A DNA stretch of 64,000 nucleotides from an uncultured Fidelibacterota bacterium (GCA_902525615.1 CABZHT010000001.1:238813-302812), one strand, 5' to 3'. Numbered from the stretch's first letter, positions 1-9,972 are shown. A program made the numbers and translations. The notes: generated by a model not told the origin, from the letters alone.

Positions 1-131
1 GTTTTTCCCCAAATTACTCCAAAAAACTTAAAATTTTCTTTCTTACCAGTGAATAAAATTGTGAAGAAAGAACTAAGACCAAATAATAATGTCCAAAAAA
101 TAAGATTTAAATAAATCCATATAATTCGCAA
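1..131 (-). CDS. N-terminus of an unidentified membrane protein (partial)
   Basis: An open frame runs off the left edge. It begins with TTG (131-129) directly after the serS stop codon and reads about 43 codons without a stop. The residues are hydrophobic and aromatic (IIWIYLNLIFWTLLFGLSSF), followed by a basic stretch containing GKKENFK, so this is one N-terminal membrane segment and a cytoplasmic turn. The layout is compatible with a PlsC-like acyltransferase N-terminus, but no catalytic motif lies inside the window. An ATG in another frame (about 120) meets a stop within 16 codons. The start codon and identity are uncertain. Confidence 0.4.
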   Translation of the reverse strand, partial: MRIIWIYLNLIFWTLLFGLSSFFTILFTGKKENFKFFGVIWGK

Positions 132-1397
132 TTATTTTATCTCCGAAATTTCCATGTAAGGCTGGAGACTTTTTGGAATACGAATACTTCCATCTTCTCT
201 TTGGTGCGTTTCAATTAAAGCAGCAAAAATTCTTGGTGTTGCTAATCCTGATCCATTTAAAGTGTGTAGAAAATCAGTATTTCCATCAGAATTTTTATAC
301 CTAATATTTCCTCTCCTTGATTGAAAATCTTCAAAATTACTACATGATGACACCTCTAACCATTTTTCTTCTCCAGGAGCCCATACTTCAAGATCAAAAC
401 ACTTTGCAGCAGCAAAGCTCAAATCGCCAGTGCATAATTCAATTACTCTGTAATCAAGCTCCAACAAATCAAGAATATTTGTTGCTTGCTTTACCAAAGA
501 ATCAAGTTCATCATAAGATTTTTCTGGTTCTACAAATTTGACTAATTCAACTTTATTGAATTGATGTACTCTTAGAAGTCCTCTGGTGTCTTTTCCATAA
601 GATCCAGCTTCTCTTCTAAAGCATGCAGAGTATCCAAGGTAATATTTTGGCAAATTATCGATTGATAAAATATCATCTTTATGAATATTTGTTAATGAAA
701 CCTCTGCAGTTGGGATCAAAAAAAGATCATCTTTTTCAATATGATACATATCCACTGAAAATTTTGGAAGTTGACCAGTAGTTAAAGCTGAATCTGGTTT
801 TACTAAGAAAGGAGTAAAAAACTCCGTATAGTTAAAGTTTTTAAGATGATAATCAATCATTAAATTAATTAATGCCCTTTCAAGCAATGCCCCTTTACCT
901 TTATAAAGAGGAAATCCACTGCCTGACATTTTTGCAGCTACTTCAAAATCAAGTATATCTAACTGCTTGCCAATTTCAATATGATTTTTAACATTAAAAT
1001 TAAGTTCTTTATTAGTCTTTTTTTCAACAACAACCACATTATCTTTTTCTGAAGAACCTTCAGGACATGATGAATGGGGTAAATTAGGTATTTCTAATAA
1101 TGCATCTTTTAAGGATGATGACAACTCTCTTTGTTCTTTTTCAAGCTCTTTAATTTTGTCAGAAAGAATCTTTAAATCAGCAAAAATATTTTCAGCAGAT
1201 TCTCCTTTAGATTTCAATATTCCGACTTCTTTAGATTTGCTATTCTGAACTGCTTGCAATTCATTAAGTTTTGTGGTTAGTGCTTTTAGATTATCGTCAA
1301 ATTTTAAAATACTATCGATGGAAATATTTTTATCTTTTTTTGCTAAAGATTTTAAAATTCTATCTGAATTGTTTCTTAATTGTTTTATGTCAAGCAT
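132..1397 (-). CDS. serS: Seryl-tRNA synthetase
   Basis: Class II aminoacyl-tRNA synthetase that charges tRNA-Ser (and tRNA-Sec) in the cytoplasm. At 421 residues it has the family length. Residues 1-110 form the antiparallel coiled-coil arm that grips the long variable arm of tRNA-Ser. The catalytic core follows, with motif 2 (FRREAGSYGKDTRGLLR, about residue 260) and motif 3 (LNGSGLATPRIFAALIE, about residue 380). It starts with ATG and is followed after 16 bp by a lipoprotein gene on the same strand, at the end of the long minus-strand housekeeping run. Nothing unusual was seen. Confidence 0.97.
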   Translation of the reverse strand: MLDIKQLRNNSDRILKSLAKKDKNISIDSILKFDDNLKALTTKLNELQAVQNSKSKEVGILKSKGESAENIFADLKILSDKIKELEKEQRELSSSLKDALLEIPNLPHSSCPEGSSEKDNVVVVEKKTNKELNFNVKNHIEIGKQLDILDFEVAAKMSGSGFPLYKGKGALLERALINLMIDYHLKNFNYTEFFTPFLVKPDSALTTGQLPKFSVDMYHIEKDDLFLIPTAEVSLTNIHKDDILSIDNLPKYYLGYSACFRREAGSYGKDTRGLLRVHQFNKVELVKFVEPEKSYDELDSLVKQATNILDLLELDYRVIELCTGDLSFAAAKCFDLEVWAPGEEKWLEVSSCSNFEDFQSRRGNIRYKNSDGNTDFLHTLNGSGLATPRIFAALIETHQREDGSIRIPKSLQPYMEISEIK

Positions 1398-1413
1398 GAG
1401 ATAATTTACTCAT

Positions 1414-2607
1414 TTAATCATATATATCTACATTTATAGTATCAATTAATTTCTTATTGTTCTGAATATTAAAAACATAACTACCTAAAGTATCAGGCTC
1501 AAACTGACTAAAATAATATCCAGAAATAGGATTATATAATAGCTTAATTTTACTTATTACTTCATCATTCATTAAAATTTCAGCTTGAAGATTTTTGACT
1601 TCAGAATCTACCACATTGGAGTAACCATAAATAAATATAGGTTCGTTAAGCTTACTATATTTATTTGCAATGTGAAATGAGTATTGAATATCAGAATCAA
1701 GTAAAATCCAATCAATTATTTCATTTAATTCTGAAATATAATTTTTTGAAATGTTAAATATATCATTTATAACAATAAATGATGATTTGAATGAGCCATT
1801 TTGGTTTCTAGAAAAATTATTAAAATCATTTAAATTTATATCTTCATCATATTTAATATTAAAGATAGGGAAAAAATCTTTTATGACGTTAGTATCCTGA
1901 TCTGATCGAGAATTCATAACTAAAGAACTGTTCTCAGAAATGATTTTCTTTAAAAATAATTTAAGCCATTTATCTGAAACTGGTTTTGATGGAAAATTAT
2001 CAAGCAAAATAATATCATAATTAGTAAACCAAAAATCTGTTATGTCAAGATTTCCATCTATTGGACTTGGATAAAAATGGTCATAGTCAGCATTTAAATT
2101 ATTTATTATTTGAGGAGTATTAAAATTTAATTTACCAGACAAGATAGCAATTTTAGGTTTTTCAATCTTTAAACTACTTTTGAAAATATGTTTATTGTTT
2201 GAGATATTTGTTTCGCCATTTAAAGCTGAAATGCCAATTTCAAAATTTTTTTCGTAATCAACTTCTCTCCCAATCATAAATGATTGAAAATAATTTTTTT
2301 CATTTGATAAAACTTTAATTGGATTGGAAGCAACTAATCTTCTATCATTTAAAAGCGCTATTTGAACCTCTCCATCTCCTCCATTAATACTTAAAATTTC
2401 AACATCGATATAAATTGAGTTTTTATCAAATTGATTCGGGTAAATAAGAATATTTTTAATAGATAAGTCTAAAGGTTTATCAATTATTGATTCATTGACA
2501 CCTATAGATAAATTATTTTCTATAATAGTACTTTCTTTATCATTTGAACAAGATACTAAAGTGATAAAAAAAATTAAGCTTGCTATGAAGAAATTATAAT
2601 ATTTCAC
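1414..2607 (-). CDS. Lipoprotein of unknown function
   Basis: 397-residue lipoprotein. It has a lysine-containing N-terminus, a hydrophobic signal and a lipobox LVSC with Cys about 20. The mature part has an N-terminal beta-rich region (about 40-150), then an alpha/beta segment with PKIAILSGKLN (about 150), which resembles class-I glutamine amidotransferase-like or VWA-type folds in which a path such as YDIILLDNFPS follows a beta strand. A C-terminal beta region ends in NIDTINVDIYD-like strands. The start is GTG at 2607 and overlaps the tsaD stop by one base, so the two are translationally coupled. I do not recognise the family. A cell-envelope role follows only from the lipobox. Confidence 0.75.
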   Translation of the reverse strand: MKYYNFFIASLIFFITLVSCSNDKESTIIENNLSIGVNESIIDKPLDLSIKNILIYPNQFDKNSIYIDVEILSINGGDGEVQIALLNDRRLVASNPIKVLSNEKNYFQSFMIGREVDYEKNFEIGISALNGETNISNNKHIFKSSLKIEKPKIAILSGKLNFNTPQIINNLNADYDHFYPSPIDGNLDITDFWFTNYDIILLDNFPSKPVSDKWLKLFLKKIISENSSLVMNSRSDQDTNVIKDFFPIFNIKYDEDINLNDFNNFSRNQNGSFKSSFIVINDIFNISKNYISELNEIIDWILLDSDIQYSFHIANKYSKLNEPIFIYGYSNVVDSEVKNLQAEILMNDEVISKIKLLYNPISGYYFSQFEPDTLGSYVFNIQNNKKLIDTINVDIYD

Positions 2608-3581
2608 TAAACAATCATTCCTCTTGAGTAAGCACTAAAATCTTTATCAAAATCTATTTTATTATTATTGACTTTATGTAATGCTAAAAATGCAATCATA
2701 TCTGCATTGTCAGTACAATACTTCATTGATGGATAAATAATCTTCTGATCTAATTTATCTAATTTGTCTCTCAATCTCTTATTTGCAGCGACACCTCCAC
2801 AAATAATTCCAGATTTTGCAGAGTATTGGCTCATTGCTTTTTCAAATTTACTAATTAAAGTATCTACAATAGCTTCTTGATAACTCGCAGCTATATCTTC
2901 ATAACTATATTTATTTTCATTTACACAATTAATTAATGCAGTTTTTAAACCACTGAAACTAAAATTAAATGTATTATCATTAATCATTGGCCTTGGAAAA
3001 TTAATTAGATTCATATCACCATTTTTTGCAAGTTTTTCAATTTCTGGTCCACCTGGATAATTTAAATTCATTTTTTTTGCACCTTTGTCAAAGGCTTCAC
3101 CACATGCATCATCTAACGTCTCTCCAAGAAGTTCATATTCAAACATATTTTTTACTAACCATAGTTGAGTATGGCCTCCTGAAACTAAAAGATTAATAAA
3201 TGGTGCTTCAAGTTCAGTATGTTCAATAAAAACAGAATTTAAGTGAGCTTCTAAATGATTAATTGGAATAATTGGAATATTTAATGCTTGAGAAATTCCT
3301 TTCGCAAAACTAATTCCTGATAAAAGTGATCCCATTAAACCAGGACCATTTGTCACAGCAATTGCATCTATATCTTTGAAAGATTTATTTGCATCTTCCA
3401 GAACTTTTTTTGTAATACTTGGTAAATATTTTTCATGTTCTCTTGAAGCAATTTCAGGAACAACCCCTCCGTATTGCTGGTGAATAGACTGAGTTTTAGT
3501 AAAGCTAGATAAAATTTTGAAATCACTGCAAAGAGCAACTCCAGTTTCATCACATGATGTTTCTATGCCAAGGATAATCAA
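2607..3581 (-). CDS. tsaD: tRNA N6-adenosine threonylcarbamoyltransferase TsaD
   Basis: Catalytic subunit that transfers the threonylcarbamoyl group to A37 of ANN-decoding tRNAs (t6A). It is an ASKHA-fold enzyme of 324 residues with N-terminal ILGIETSCDET, the metal-binding HLEAH (about 108-112), GGHTQL (about 134) and DNADMIAF near the C-terminus. The start is a TTG at 3581 that overlaps the stop of the upstream YbbR gene (TTGA), so coupling is likely. The partner genes tsaB and tsaE are not in this window. Confidence 0.97.
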   Translation of the reverse strand: MIILGIETSCDETGVALCSDFKILSSFTKTQSIHQQYGGVVPEIASREHEKYLPSITKKVLEDANKSFKDIDAIAVTNGPGLMGSLLSGISFAKGISQALNIPIIPINHLEAHLNSVFIEHTELEAPFINLLVSGGHTQLWLVKNMFEYELLGETLDDACGEAFDKGAKKMNLNYPGGPEIEKLAKNGDMNLINFPRPMINDNTFNFSFSGLKTALINCVNENKYSYEDIAASYQEAIVDTLISKFEKAMSQYSAKSGIICGGVAANKRLRDKLDKLDQKIIYPSMKYCTDNADMIAFLALHKVNNNKIDFDKDFSAYSRGMIV

Positions 3582-4552
3582 TTAATTTCTTTAATTACTA
3601 AAATTTCTAAATTATTCGGAGATAAATCTTTCCACTCGATTAAGTAATCTGGTAATTTAATTTTAGGCGAATAGAATTGCTTCTCAGAATTCCATAAATC
3701 AAAATCAATAATTACATTAATATCTTCTGGAATAATATTAGCAATTTGCTTCAGACCTCCAACTATGGTTAATGATACAGTTGCAGGATTAACAAAAACA
3801 TTTACATCATTAGGCTTGTTGATCAATTCAACAGGGATTCCAGTAATAATTGTTTCACTTATTGGCTGTATATCAATCAATGCATCTACTTTTTTTGGAT
3901 CAAAACTAACTAGTTTATTTGGATTTAATATTGACCAATTTCCATTTATTGAAGCAACTAAATCGACTAAAGTATCTTTTTCTGTGAAGACAAAATCAAT
4001 TTTATTTACAGCTTCTTCAGGTCCCCCAATACTAATTGAGTCTGGAGAAAATTTTCCCCCAAGGGCAATATATCCGGGTTTGGTGGATACTAAAATTTGC
4101 GATTCTATAGGAACTTTTTTAACCATATATCTTTGCAATTTTATTTGAACATTTCTTGGATTTAAAACTTCTACAAATTGCAAATCTAAAGAGGATGGTA
4201 AAACTATTTTTTCAGGATTTTCTTTATAATATGAATCTAGTTCAAAATTATATTCATCAGTGATGCTACTTAAATCAATTACAGCTTTAAAATCATCTCC
4301 ATAAAAATTACTAAAGACCCTTAGCCATATGAAAGATCTGCCTGTACCTTTCAAGGTTACAAAAATACTTTCAGGGACCTCTTCCTTGTATGTCTTTTGT
4401 TCTTGAAGATTTCTAGCAACTAATGGGATATCTAGATTGACAGTGTATGTATCTTCACTTTTAATAAAAAACCAAAAAACAAAAGCAATAACAAAAGAAT
4501 AAGCAATCCTTTTGAATTGTGTGGTACTAATCGTCAACATTTGATTCATCAA
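3578..4552 (-). CDS. YbbR/CdaR-like domain protein
   Basis: 324-residue envelope protein with one N-terminal membrane anchor (FVIAFVFWFFIKS, about 18-30) followed by repeated beta-rich YbbR domains (patterns such as PESIFVTLKGTG at about 60, PDSISIGGPEEAV at about 165 and PVELINKPNDVNVFVNPATV at about 240). The Firmicutes relative CdaR regulates the diadenylate cyclase CdaA. No cdaA is adjacent here, so the function is open. The first start is TTG (4552), with an ATG one codon later. The gene overlaps the 3' end of rpsA by 26 bp. Confidence 0.75.
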   Translation of the reverse strand: MMNQMLTISTTQFKRIAYSFVIAFVFWFFIKSEDTYTVNLDIPLVARNLQEQKTYKEEVPESIFVTLKGTGRSFIWLRVFSNFYGDDFKAVIDLSSITDEYNFELDSYYKENPEKIVLPSSLDLQFVEVLNPRNVQIKLQRYMVKKVPIESQILVSTKPGYIALGGKFSPDSISIGGPEEAVNKIDFVFTEKDTLVDLVASINGNWSILNPNKLVSFDPKKVDALIDIQPISETIITGIPVELINKPNDVNVFVNPATVSLTIVGGLKQIANIIPEDINVIIDFDLWNSEKQFYSPKIKLPDYLIEWKDLSPNNLEILVIKEIN

Positions 4553-6329
4553 GCATTAAAGAAATATGTTTATCTTTTGATTTAACTTCTACCACAACTA
4601 AATCTAAAGTATCACCCTCGTTTAGTGAACTAACAATAGTCTTTTTTTGATCTTTAGATATTTTTTTCATAGGTATTAAACCTTCAATTTCATCATCTAA
4701 TTTAATAATAATGCCTGAATCATTCATCTTTTCAAATAAACCAGTAATCTTATCACCTGAATTGTACTTTACCTCAATACTTTCCCAAGGGTTATCAGAT
4801 AAATCTTTCGCACTTAATAATACTTTTCTTTCCTTTTCTAGTATTTCTAAAACAATATAATCTATCTCATCACCCTCGTTAACAAATTCTTTTGGATGTA
4901 AATGGTTTTTAGTCCAATGAAAATCAGTTGTTCTAATAAATCCTTCTACTTCATCTGTCAAAGAAACAAAAGCTCCGAATTTAGTCACTTTATTAACGAT
5001 ACCTGATTTTTTTTCACCGACTTTAACAGAATTAGTTATATTCTCCCAAGGGTCTTCTGAAAGTTGTTTTATTCCCAAGCTTATTTTTTGCTCATTAGCA
5101 TCAACAGATAAAACTTTTGCTTCAATTTTATCACCCACTTTGTAATTATCTTGCAAATTTTGAACATTTTTGGTCCATGAGATTTCAGAAATATGTACAA
5201 GGCCTTCAATACCTTTTTCTAATTCAACGAATATTCCATAATTCATAATACTAACTATTTTACCTTCAATTGTATCACTGATAGCATACTTATCAGGAAT
5301 TGTTTCCCAAGGATTATCAACTAATTGTTTTAAACCAAGTGAAATTCTAGAATTGTCTTTATTAAAATCGATTACTTTCACAACTAGTTTATCACCAACA
5401 GAAACAATTTCAGATGGATGATTTATCCTTCCCCATGAAAAATCAGTTATATGTACTAAACCGTCCACTCCACCAAGATCTATAAATGCTCCAAAATCAG
5501 TAATGTTTTTTACAACACCTTCTACTTCACTTCCTATCTTGATTGAAGACATTAGTTCTTGTCTTTTTTCGTTTAATGATTCTTCCAAAATAGCTTTTCG
5601 TGAAACAACTAAATTTTTTCTAACTTCATCAACTTTAACAATTTGAAAATCAAATTCTTTTCCAATTAAATCATCAAAGTTTTTGACAGGTTGTACGTCC
5701 GCTTGTGAACCTGGCAAGAAAGCCTGAATTACGACTAGATCAACAACTAATCCGCCTTTAACTCTTTTTATAATTTTACCCTTGACTGGTTTGCCACTAT
5801 CACAAAAATCTTTAAGCTCATCCCACCTTTTTATAAAATCAGCTTTATATTTTGAAAGTGTAATATTACCATCAGAGTCTTCAAATTTTTCTAAAAAAAC
5901 TTCTATATCCTTACCAATTTCAGGCAAGTCTTTATTATCAAATTCAGAACGATTAATTAAACCTTCGGATTTAAAGCCAATATCAACCATTATGTCACTA
6001 TCACTTATTCCAATAACTTTAGCAGATATAATTTGATTTTCAGATATATCATTAAATGTTCCTTGATATTCCTCAGATAAAGCTTCATGCTTATCATCTT
6101 CTGATGGTTTTTCATCAGTAAATGATATTCTTTTTATATCTTCAAATAAATCTTTACTTAAATAATCTTTAATACTTTTTTTATTATCTGTTGAAGATTT
6201 TTTTTCTTCATTTTTTTGCTCAGATGCTTCAAAAGCTACTTCTTCAACTAAAGCTTCCTCTTTATTTGATTCAACAGCAGTTAATTCGTTATCATTTTCT
6301 TTAATTTCTTTATTTAGTTTATCGTTCAT
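4527..6329 (-). CDS. rpsA: 30S ribosomal protein S1
   Basis: 600-residue multi-S1-domain RNA-binding protein. An acidic and lysine-rich N-terminal extension of about 90 residues precedes six S1/OB repeats. The clearest are VEGVVKNITDFGAFIDLGG (about 265), EGKIVSIMNYGIFVELEKG (about 350) and SGIVNKVTKFGAFVSLTDE (about 440). The first two and the last repeat are more divergent, as is normal for S1. It helps recruit mRNA to the 30S subunit. It lies 1 bp downstream of cmk, the classical cmk-rpsA pairing. Confidence 0.95.
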   Translation of the reverse strand: MNDKLNKEIKENDNELTAVESNKEEALVEEVAFEASEQKNEEKKSSTDNKKSIKDYLSKDLFEDIKRISFTDEKPSEDDKHEALSEEYQGTFNDISENQIISAKVIGISDSDIMVDIGFKSEGLINRSEFDNKDLPEIGKDIEVFLEKFEDSDGNITLSKYKADFIKRWDELKDFCDSGKPVKGKIIKRVKGGLVVDLVVIQAFLPGSQADVQPVKNFDDLIGKEFDFQIVKVDEVRKNLVVSRKAILEESLNEKRQELMSSIKIGSEVEGVVKNITDFGAFIDLGGVDGLVHITDFSWGRINHPSEIVSVGDKLVVKVIDFNKDNSRISLGLKQLVDNPWETIPDKYAISDTIEGKIVSIMNYGIFVELEKGIEGLVHISEISWTKNVQNLQDNYKVGDKIEAKVLSVDANEQKISLGIKQLSEDPWENITNSVKVGEKKSGIVNKVTKFGAFVSLTDEVEGFIRTTDFHWTKNHLHPKEFVNEGDEIDYIVLEILEKERKVLLSAKDLSDNPWESIEVKYNSGDKITGLFEKMNDSGIIIKLDDEIEGLIPMKKISKDQKKTIVSSLNEGDTLDLVVVEVKSKDKHISLMLDESNVDD

Positions 6330-6330
6330 G

Positions 6331-6987
6331 TTATTTCTCTATATGTTTTAAAATTTGGTTAACCTGTTCTTCAAAAGAACAAAGAGTAGTATCAATTATA
6401 ATTGCATCTACTGGTTTTTTTAATGGAGATAGTTTACGTGTGCTATCGTACTTATCTCTAGTTTCCAAATCCTCTTTAATTTCGTTAATATTTTTGGCTT
6501 CATTAATTTTCTCAAAATCAGCCAACCTTCTTTTAGCTCTGATATCATAATCAGCTTGAAGATAAAATTTATATTTTGCATCAGGAAATACAACGGTACC
6601 AATATCTCTACCTTCAACAACAAAGTTACCTTTTTTAGTAAAAGATCTTTGAATTTCAACCATCATTGCTCTTACTTCTTTGATTGCGCTTACTGCACTA
6701 ACCTTGCTAGTAACTTCTTGACTACGAATTTTCAAACTAATATCATTTTCATCTAAAAAAATTCTCATATCACTTTCAGTTGAAAAATCTATATGCAATT
6801 TTATGGATTTAAGTGAATTATTCACCTCATTAATAGATGATAGATTCACATTCTGGTTTATAAAAAAGAATGTTACTGCTCTATACATAGCACCTGTGTC
6901 AAAGTACTGGTATCCTAGCCTCTTTGCTAACTCTTTTGCAGTAGATGTTTTACCAACTCCTGCCGCACCATCAATTGTAATTACCAT
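6331..6987 (-). CDS. cmk: Cytidylate kinase
   Basis: Phosphorylates CMP/dCMP using ATP. The P-loop is IDGAAGVGKTSTAKELA near the N-terminus, followed by YFDTGAMYRAV and the NMP-binding VVEGRDIGTVVFPDA (about 125). The length is about 218 residues. A GTG at 6996 would add three residues (MAF), but the ATG at 6987 gives the canonical beginning MVITIDG, so I chose that. It sits directly before rpsA. Confidence 0.95.
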   Translation of the reverse strand: MVITIDGAAGVGKTSTAKELAKRLGYQYFDTGAMYRAVTFFFINQNVNLSSINEVNNSLKSIKLHIDFSTESDMRIFLDENDISLKIRSQEVTSKVSAVSAIKEVRAMMVEIQRSFTKKGNFVVEGRDIGTVVFPDAKYKFYLQADYDIRAKRRLADFEKINEAKNINEIKEDLETRDKYDSTRKLSPLKKPVDAIIIDTTLCSFEEQVNQILKHIEK

Positions 6988-7046
6988 AAATGCCACGAAA
7001 GTTAGTTTTTCTTAATAAAAATACCAAGATGTTTAGTTTTTAGGAC

Positions 7047-7754
7047 TTATGCCTGAATTTTAATTAAAAAACTTAATTCTTTTTTTGTCAGAGGTCTCCA
7101 ACTTCCGATATTCAGGTTTGAAAGTTTAATTTCTCCTATTCGAACTCTTTTTAGGGATAAAAGGTTTAAATCAAGAAATTTAAAAATTCTTCTTATTTCA
7201 TTCTTTTTACCCTGTTTCAAAATCATTGTAACTTCAATATGACCTTTTTTTAGTTCTTGAGAAACGATTTTAGCTCTACCTTTTTCATTTGATCCAATGA
7301 AAATCCCCTTACGAAGCTTGTTAATATTTTTTTCACTGATATATTGATCAGTAATAGCAATATATTCTTTTTCTATCTTGTTCTTAGGATGCATTAAATA
7401 TTGAGAAAGATTACCGTCATTGGTAAGTAAAATAGCTCCGGTGGTATCTTTGTCTAGCCTCCCAACATGATTTAAGGGAGGATTTTTTGGAATTAATTCA
7501 AAAATAGTTTTCCTACCTTTTTCGTCTGACTTTGTTGATATATAACCTTTAGGCTTGTTAAGCAATATGGTAGTTAAATCAGTTTTATAATTTATTTTTT
7601 TATCATCAAGTCTAATATCATCCTTAGCTTCGACATCAATGAACGGGTCAAGTATGAGTTTTCCATTAACCGTAACCATCGCTTCTTGAATGGCATCAAT
7701 TGATTTTCTTCTTGAAAGTTCTCCAGATGAAGATATAACCTTAAAAAGTTTCAT
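7047..7754 (-). CDS. 23S rRNA pseudouridine synthase, RluB/RsuA family
   Basis: 235 residues: an N-terminal S4-like RNA-binding domain (SRRKSIDAIQEAMVTVNGK, about 14-32) and the RsuA-type catalytic domain with GRLDKDTTGAILLTNDG (about 97-113), whose Asp is the catalytic nucleophile. KQGKKNEIRRIF marks the C-terminal half. It probably isomerises uridine in the 23S peptidyl-transferase region (RluB-type), but RluE or RsuA specificity cannot be excluded. It follows scpB with overlapping start and stop, as in many bacteria (scpA-scpB-rluB). Confidence 0.92.
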   Translation of the reverse strand: MKLFKVISSSGELSRRKSIDAIQEAMVTVNGKLILDPFIDVEAKDDIRLDDKKINYKTDLTTILLNKPKGYISTKSDEKGRKTIFELIPKNPPLNHVGRLDKDTTGAILLTNDGNLSQYLMHPKNKIEKEYIAITDQYISEKNINKLRKGIFIGSNEKGRAKIVSQELKKGHIEVTMILKQGKKNEIRRIFKFLDLNLLSLKRVRIGEIKLSNLNIGSWRPLTKKELSFLIKIQA

Positions 7755-8284
7755 TATGATAAATCTTCAGATTCAACAAGCTCTGTAACTTCATCTGATG
7801 TCGGCATTTCATTAAGATTACTAATACCAAAATGCTTCAAATAATCATCGGTTGTTTTGTATAAAAGGGCTTTACCAATCGAATCATCTCTTCCTTGAAT
7901 CTTAATTAGACTTTTTGACAACAAATTTTTTAAAACCCCTTTACAATCAACTCCTCTAATTGTTTCAATATCAATTCTTGATATTGGTTGTTTGTAAGCA
8001 ATAATTGCTAAGACCTCAAGCGCTGCATTAGAGAGCATTAACTTTTTGGAGGGAATAAGCTTGGATATATATGGTTCAAAATCTTTTTTACTAACCATCA
8101 TAAATCCATCTCCGATTTGTTTTATGTAAAAAGAGCTTTGCTTATATAAATTATTAAGATTTGAAACTTCTTTTTCTAAATCTGGTGCATTTTCTATACC
8201 AAAAACTTTAATTATATCTTTTTGAACTAATGGAACAGTAGATACAAAAAACAGTGATTCTAAAATTCTTTGATTTTCGGTCAT
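7754..8284 (-). CDS. scpB: Segregation and condensation protein B
   Basis: 176-residue winged-helix kleisin-interacting (KITE) subunit of the SMC-ScpAB condensin. The N-terminal helix starts ILESLFFVSTVPL. The conserved core is ALEVLAIIAYKQPISRIDIE with IRGVD (about 93-117), followed by GRDDSIGKALLYKTTDDYLKHFG. Its start overlaps the scpA stop by 4 bp (ATGA), so stoichiometric coupled translation is expected. The smc gene itself is outside this window. Confidence 0.95.
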   Translation of the reverse strand: MTENQRILESLFFVSTVPLVQKDIIKVFGIENAPDLEKEVSNLNNLYKQSSFYIKQIGDGFMMVSKKDFEPYISKLIPSKKLMLSNAALEVLAIIAYKQPISRIDIETIRGVDCKGVLKNLLSKSLIKIQGRDDSIGKALLYKTTDDYLKHFGISNLNEMPTSDEVTELVESEDLS

Positions 8285-9003
8285 GCTTCAGCAATAATTA
8301 GTTTTATTTCAATGTCTTTAAAATTTTCTTTCTGCGAACAGATAATTTCAGACTGTTTAATCATCTCTAATAATGCAAGAAATGAAACGATAATTTCAAT
8401 TTTTGTTTCAAGTTTTTTCACAAGTTTTTTTAAAGATATTATTTTATTAGTTTTGAATTGTTGTAAAATAAAATTTTTCTGCTCCTTCAAAGAAATAATT
8501 TCTCTATAAATTTCAAATGAGTCTTGAGTTGGAGCATTATCAACTGCATCTTTAAAAATTTTTGATATATCAAATAAAGTTACTTCATTTAAAAAATCAG
8601 ATACATCAGGAGATTGATCGTAAACTACTTTTGATGAAGACCTAAAAAATGATTCTTTATTTTCAAAATGTAAATTTTTAAGCTTATGAGCTATATTTTT
8701 GTATTTCTTATACTCAAGGAGTTGAGCAACAAGATCAATTCTTGGATCATCTATATCCAAAGATTCTTCATCTATCTGTGTTGGTAAAAGCATTTGAGTT
8801 TTGATTCTTAAAAGCATAGAAGCCATAAATAAGAATTCTCCAGCAATTGAAACATCTAGTTTTTTTGCTTCATCAATAACTGCAATATATTCATTAGTAA
8901 TTTGTGTTATTGGAATATCATAGATATCAATTTTATCTCTTTTAATAAAATATAAAAGTAAATCTAAGGGTCCTTCGAAATTCTCTAGCTTTATATTAAA
9001 CAT
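8281..9003 (-). CDS. scpA: Segregation and condensation protein A
   Basis: 240-residue kleisin subunit that bridges the SMC heads and binds ScpB during chromosome segregation. The N-terminus FEGPLDLLLYFIKRDKIDIY is diagnostic, followed by YIAVIDEAKKLDVSIAGEFL and MLLRIKTQMLLP (about 65). The C-terminal winged helix is the SMC-binding end. It sits between trpS (adjacent, no gap) and scpB (4-bp overlap). Confidence 0.95.
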   Translation of the reverse strand: MFNIKLENFEGPLDLLLYFIKRDKIDIYDIPITQITNEYIAVIDEAKKLDVSIAGEFLFMASMLLRIKTQMLLPTQIDEESLDIDDPRIDLVAQLLEYKKYKNIAHKLKNLHFENKESFFRSSSKVVYDQSPDVSDFLNEVTLFDISKIFKDAVDNAPTQDSFEIYREIISLKEQKNFILQQFKTNKIISLKKLVKKLETKIEIIVSFLALLEMIKQSEIICSQKENFKDIEIKLIIAEA

Positions 9004-9969
9004 TTATAGTAAACCAGTTGCACTTTTCACTTCTTGAAGTGTATTTTGAGCAATTTTCTTAGCTTTATTTTGACCCAAAATCATTTTTTGATTTACCTCA
9101 TCAGGGTTTGCGAGCAGTTGCTTTCTTTTTGATCTTTGCAACTCAAAGAAGGAGATAATGGTTTCGATTAGTTCATTTTTAATGTCCATATATTTTAAAC
9201 CGGGAGTATCGTACCTTTCTGCAAGCTCTTTTTTAGATTCATCATTTAGAAATAATGAGTAAATCTTGAATAAAGGTGTATTTTTGTCTTTGGGTTCATT
9301 CAATCCAGCAGAGTCTGTAACAATATTCTTTACTTGATTTTTTATAGTGTCATTATCAGCAAAAATAGGAATAGTATTATTATATGATTTACTCATTTTT
9401 TGATTGTCTACTCCAACTACAACCTCATTACTTTTATCTATTTTTATTTCAGGGATCGTGAAAATTTCACCGAAAAAGTTATTAAATTTTATAGCAATAT
9501 CTCTTGTCATTTCTAGATGCTGCTTTTGATCTTTACCAACAGGTACAATTTCAGATTGAAATAATAAAATATCGGAAGCCATTAGAATTGGGTATGAAAA
9601 TAGACCCATATTTGGCTTCAAGCCATTAGCTATTTTGTCTTTATAAGAGGTTGATCTCTGCATCAAACCTACTGATGCAAAGTTTGACAAAATCCAAGCT
9701 AGCTCAGTTACTTCAGGGACGTGTGATTGAACCCAAAATGTTGATTGATCTGGATCAATTCCAAGAGCTAAGAGATCAATAAATGCTTCTCGAGTATTTT
9801 CTTCAAGCTTGACTTTATCATTAATCGAAGTCATTGAATGATAATTTGCTACAAAGCAAAATAAATCTGATTCATTTTGAAATTGAATCATCCTTTCTAT
9901 CATTCCAAAATAATTTCCAATATGAAGTTGCCCTGAAGGCTGTGCACCGCTTAAAATTCTTTTTTTCAT
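9004..9969 (-). CDS. trpS: Tryptophanyl-tRNA synthetase
   Basis: Class I synthetase, 321 residues. The HIGH-type motif is GAQPSGQLHIGNYFG (about 8-22) and the KMSKS motif is QKMSKSYNN (about 194). Other family hallmarks are YPILMASDILLFQ and VPVGKDQKQHLEMTRDIA (about 125-160). It charges tRNA-Trp. The neighbouring HNH gene is 3 bp upstream on the same strand. Confidence 0.97.
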   Translation of the reverse strand: MKKRILSGAQPSGQLHIGNYFGMIERMIQFQNESDLFCFVANYHSMTSINDKVKLEENTREAFIDLLALGIDPDQSTFWVQSHVPEVTELAWILSNFASVGLMQRSTSYKDKIANGLKPNMGLFSYPILMASDILLFQSEIVPVGKDQKQHLEMTRDIAIKFNNFFGEIFTIPEIKIDKSNEVVVGVDNQKMSKSYNNTIPIFADNDTIKNQVKNIVTDSAGLNEPKDKNTPLFKIYSLFLNDESKKELAERYDTPGLKYMDIKNELIETIISFFELQRSKRKQLLANPDEVNQKMILGQNKAKKIAQNTLQEVKSATGLL

Positions 9970-9972
9970 AAA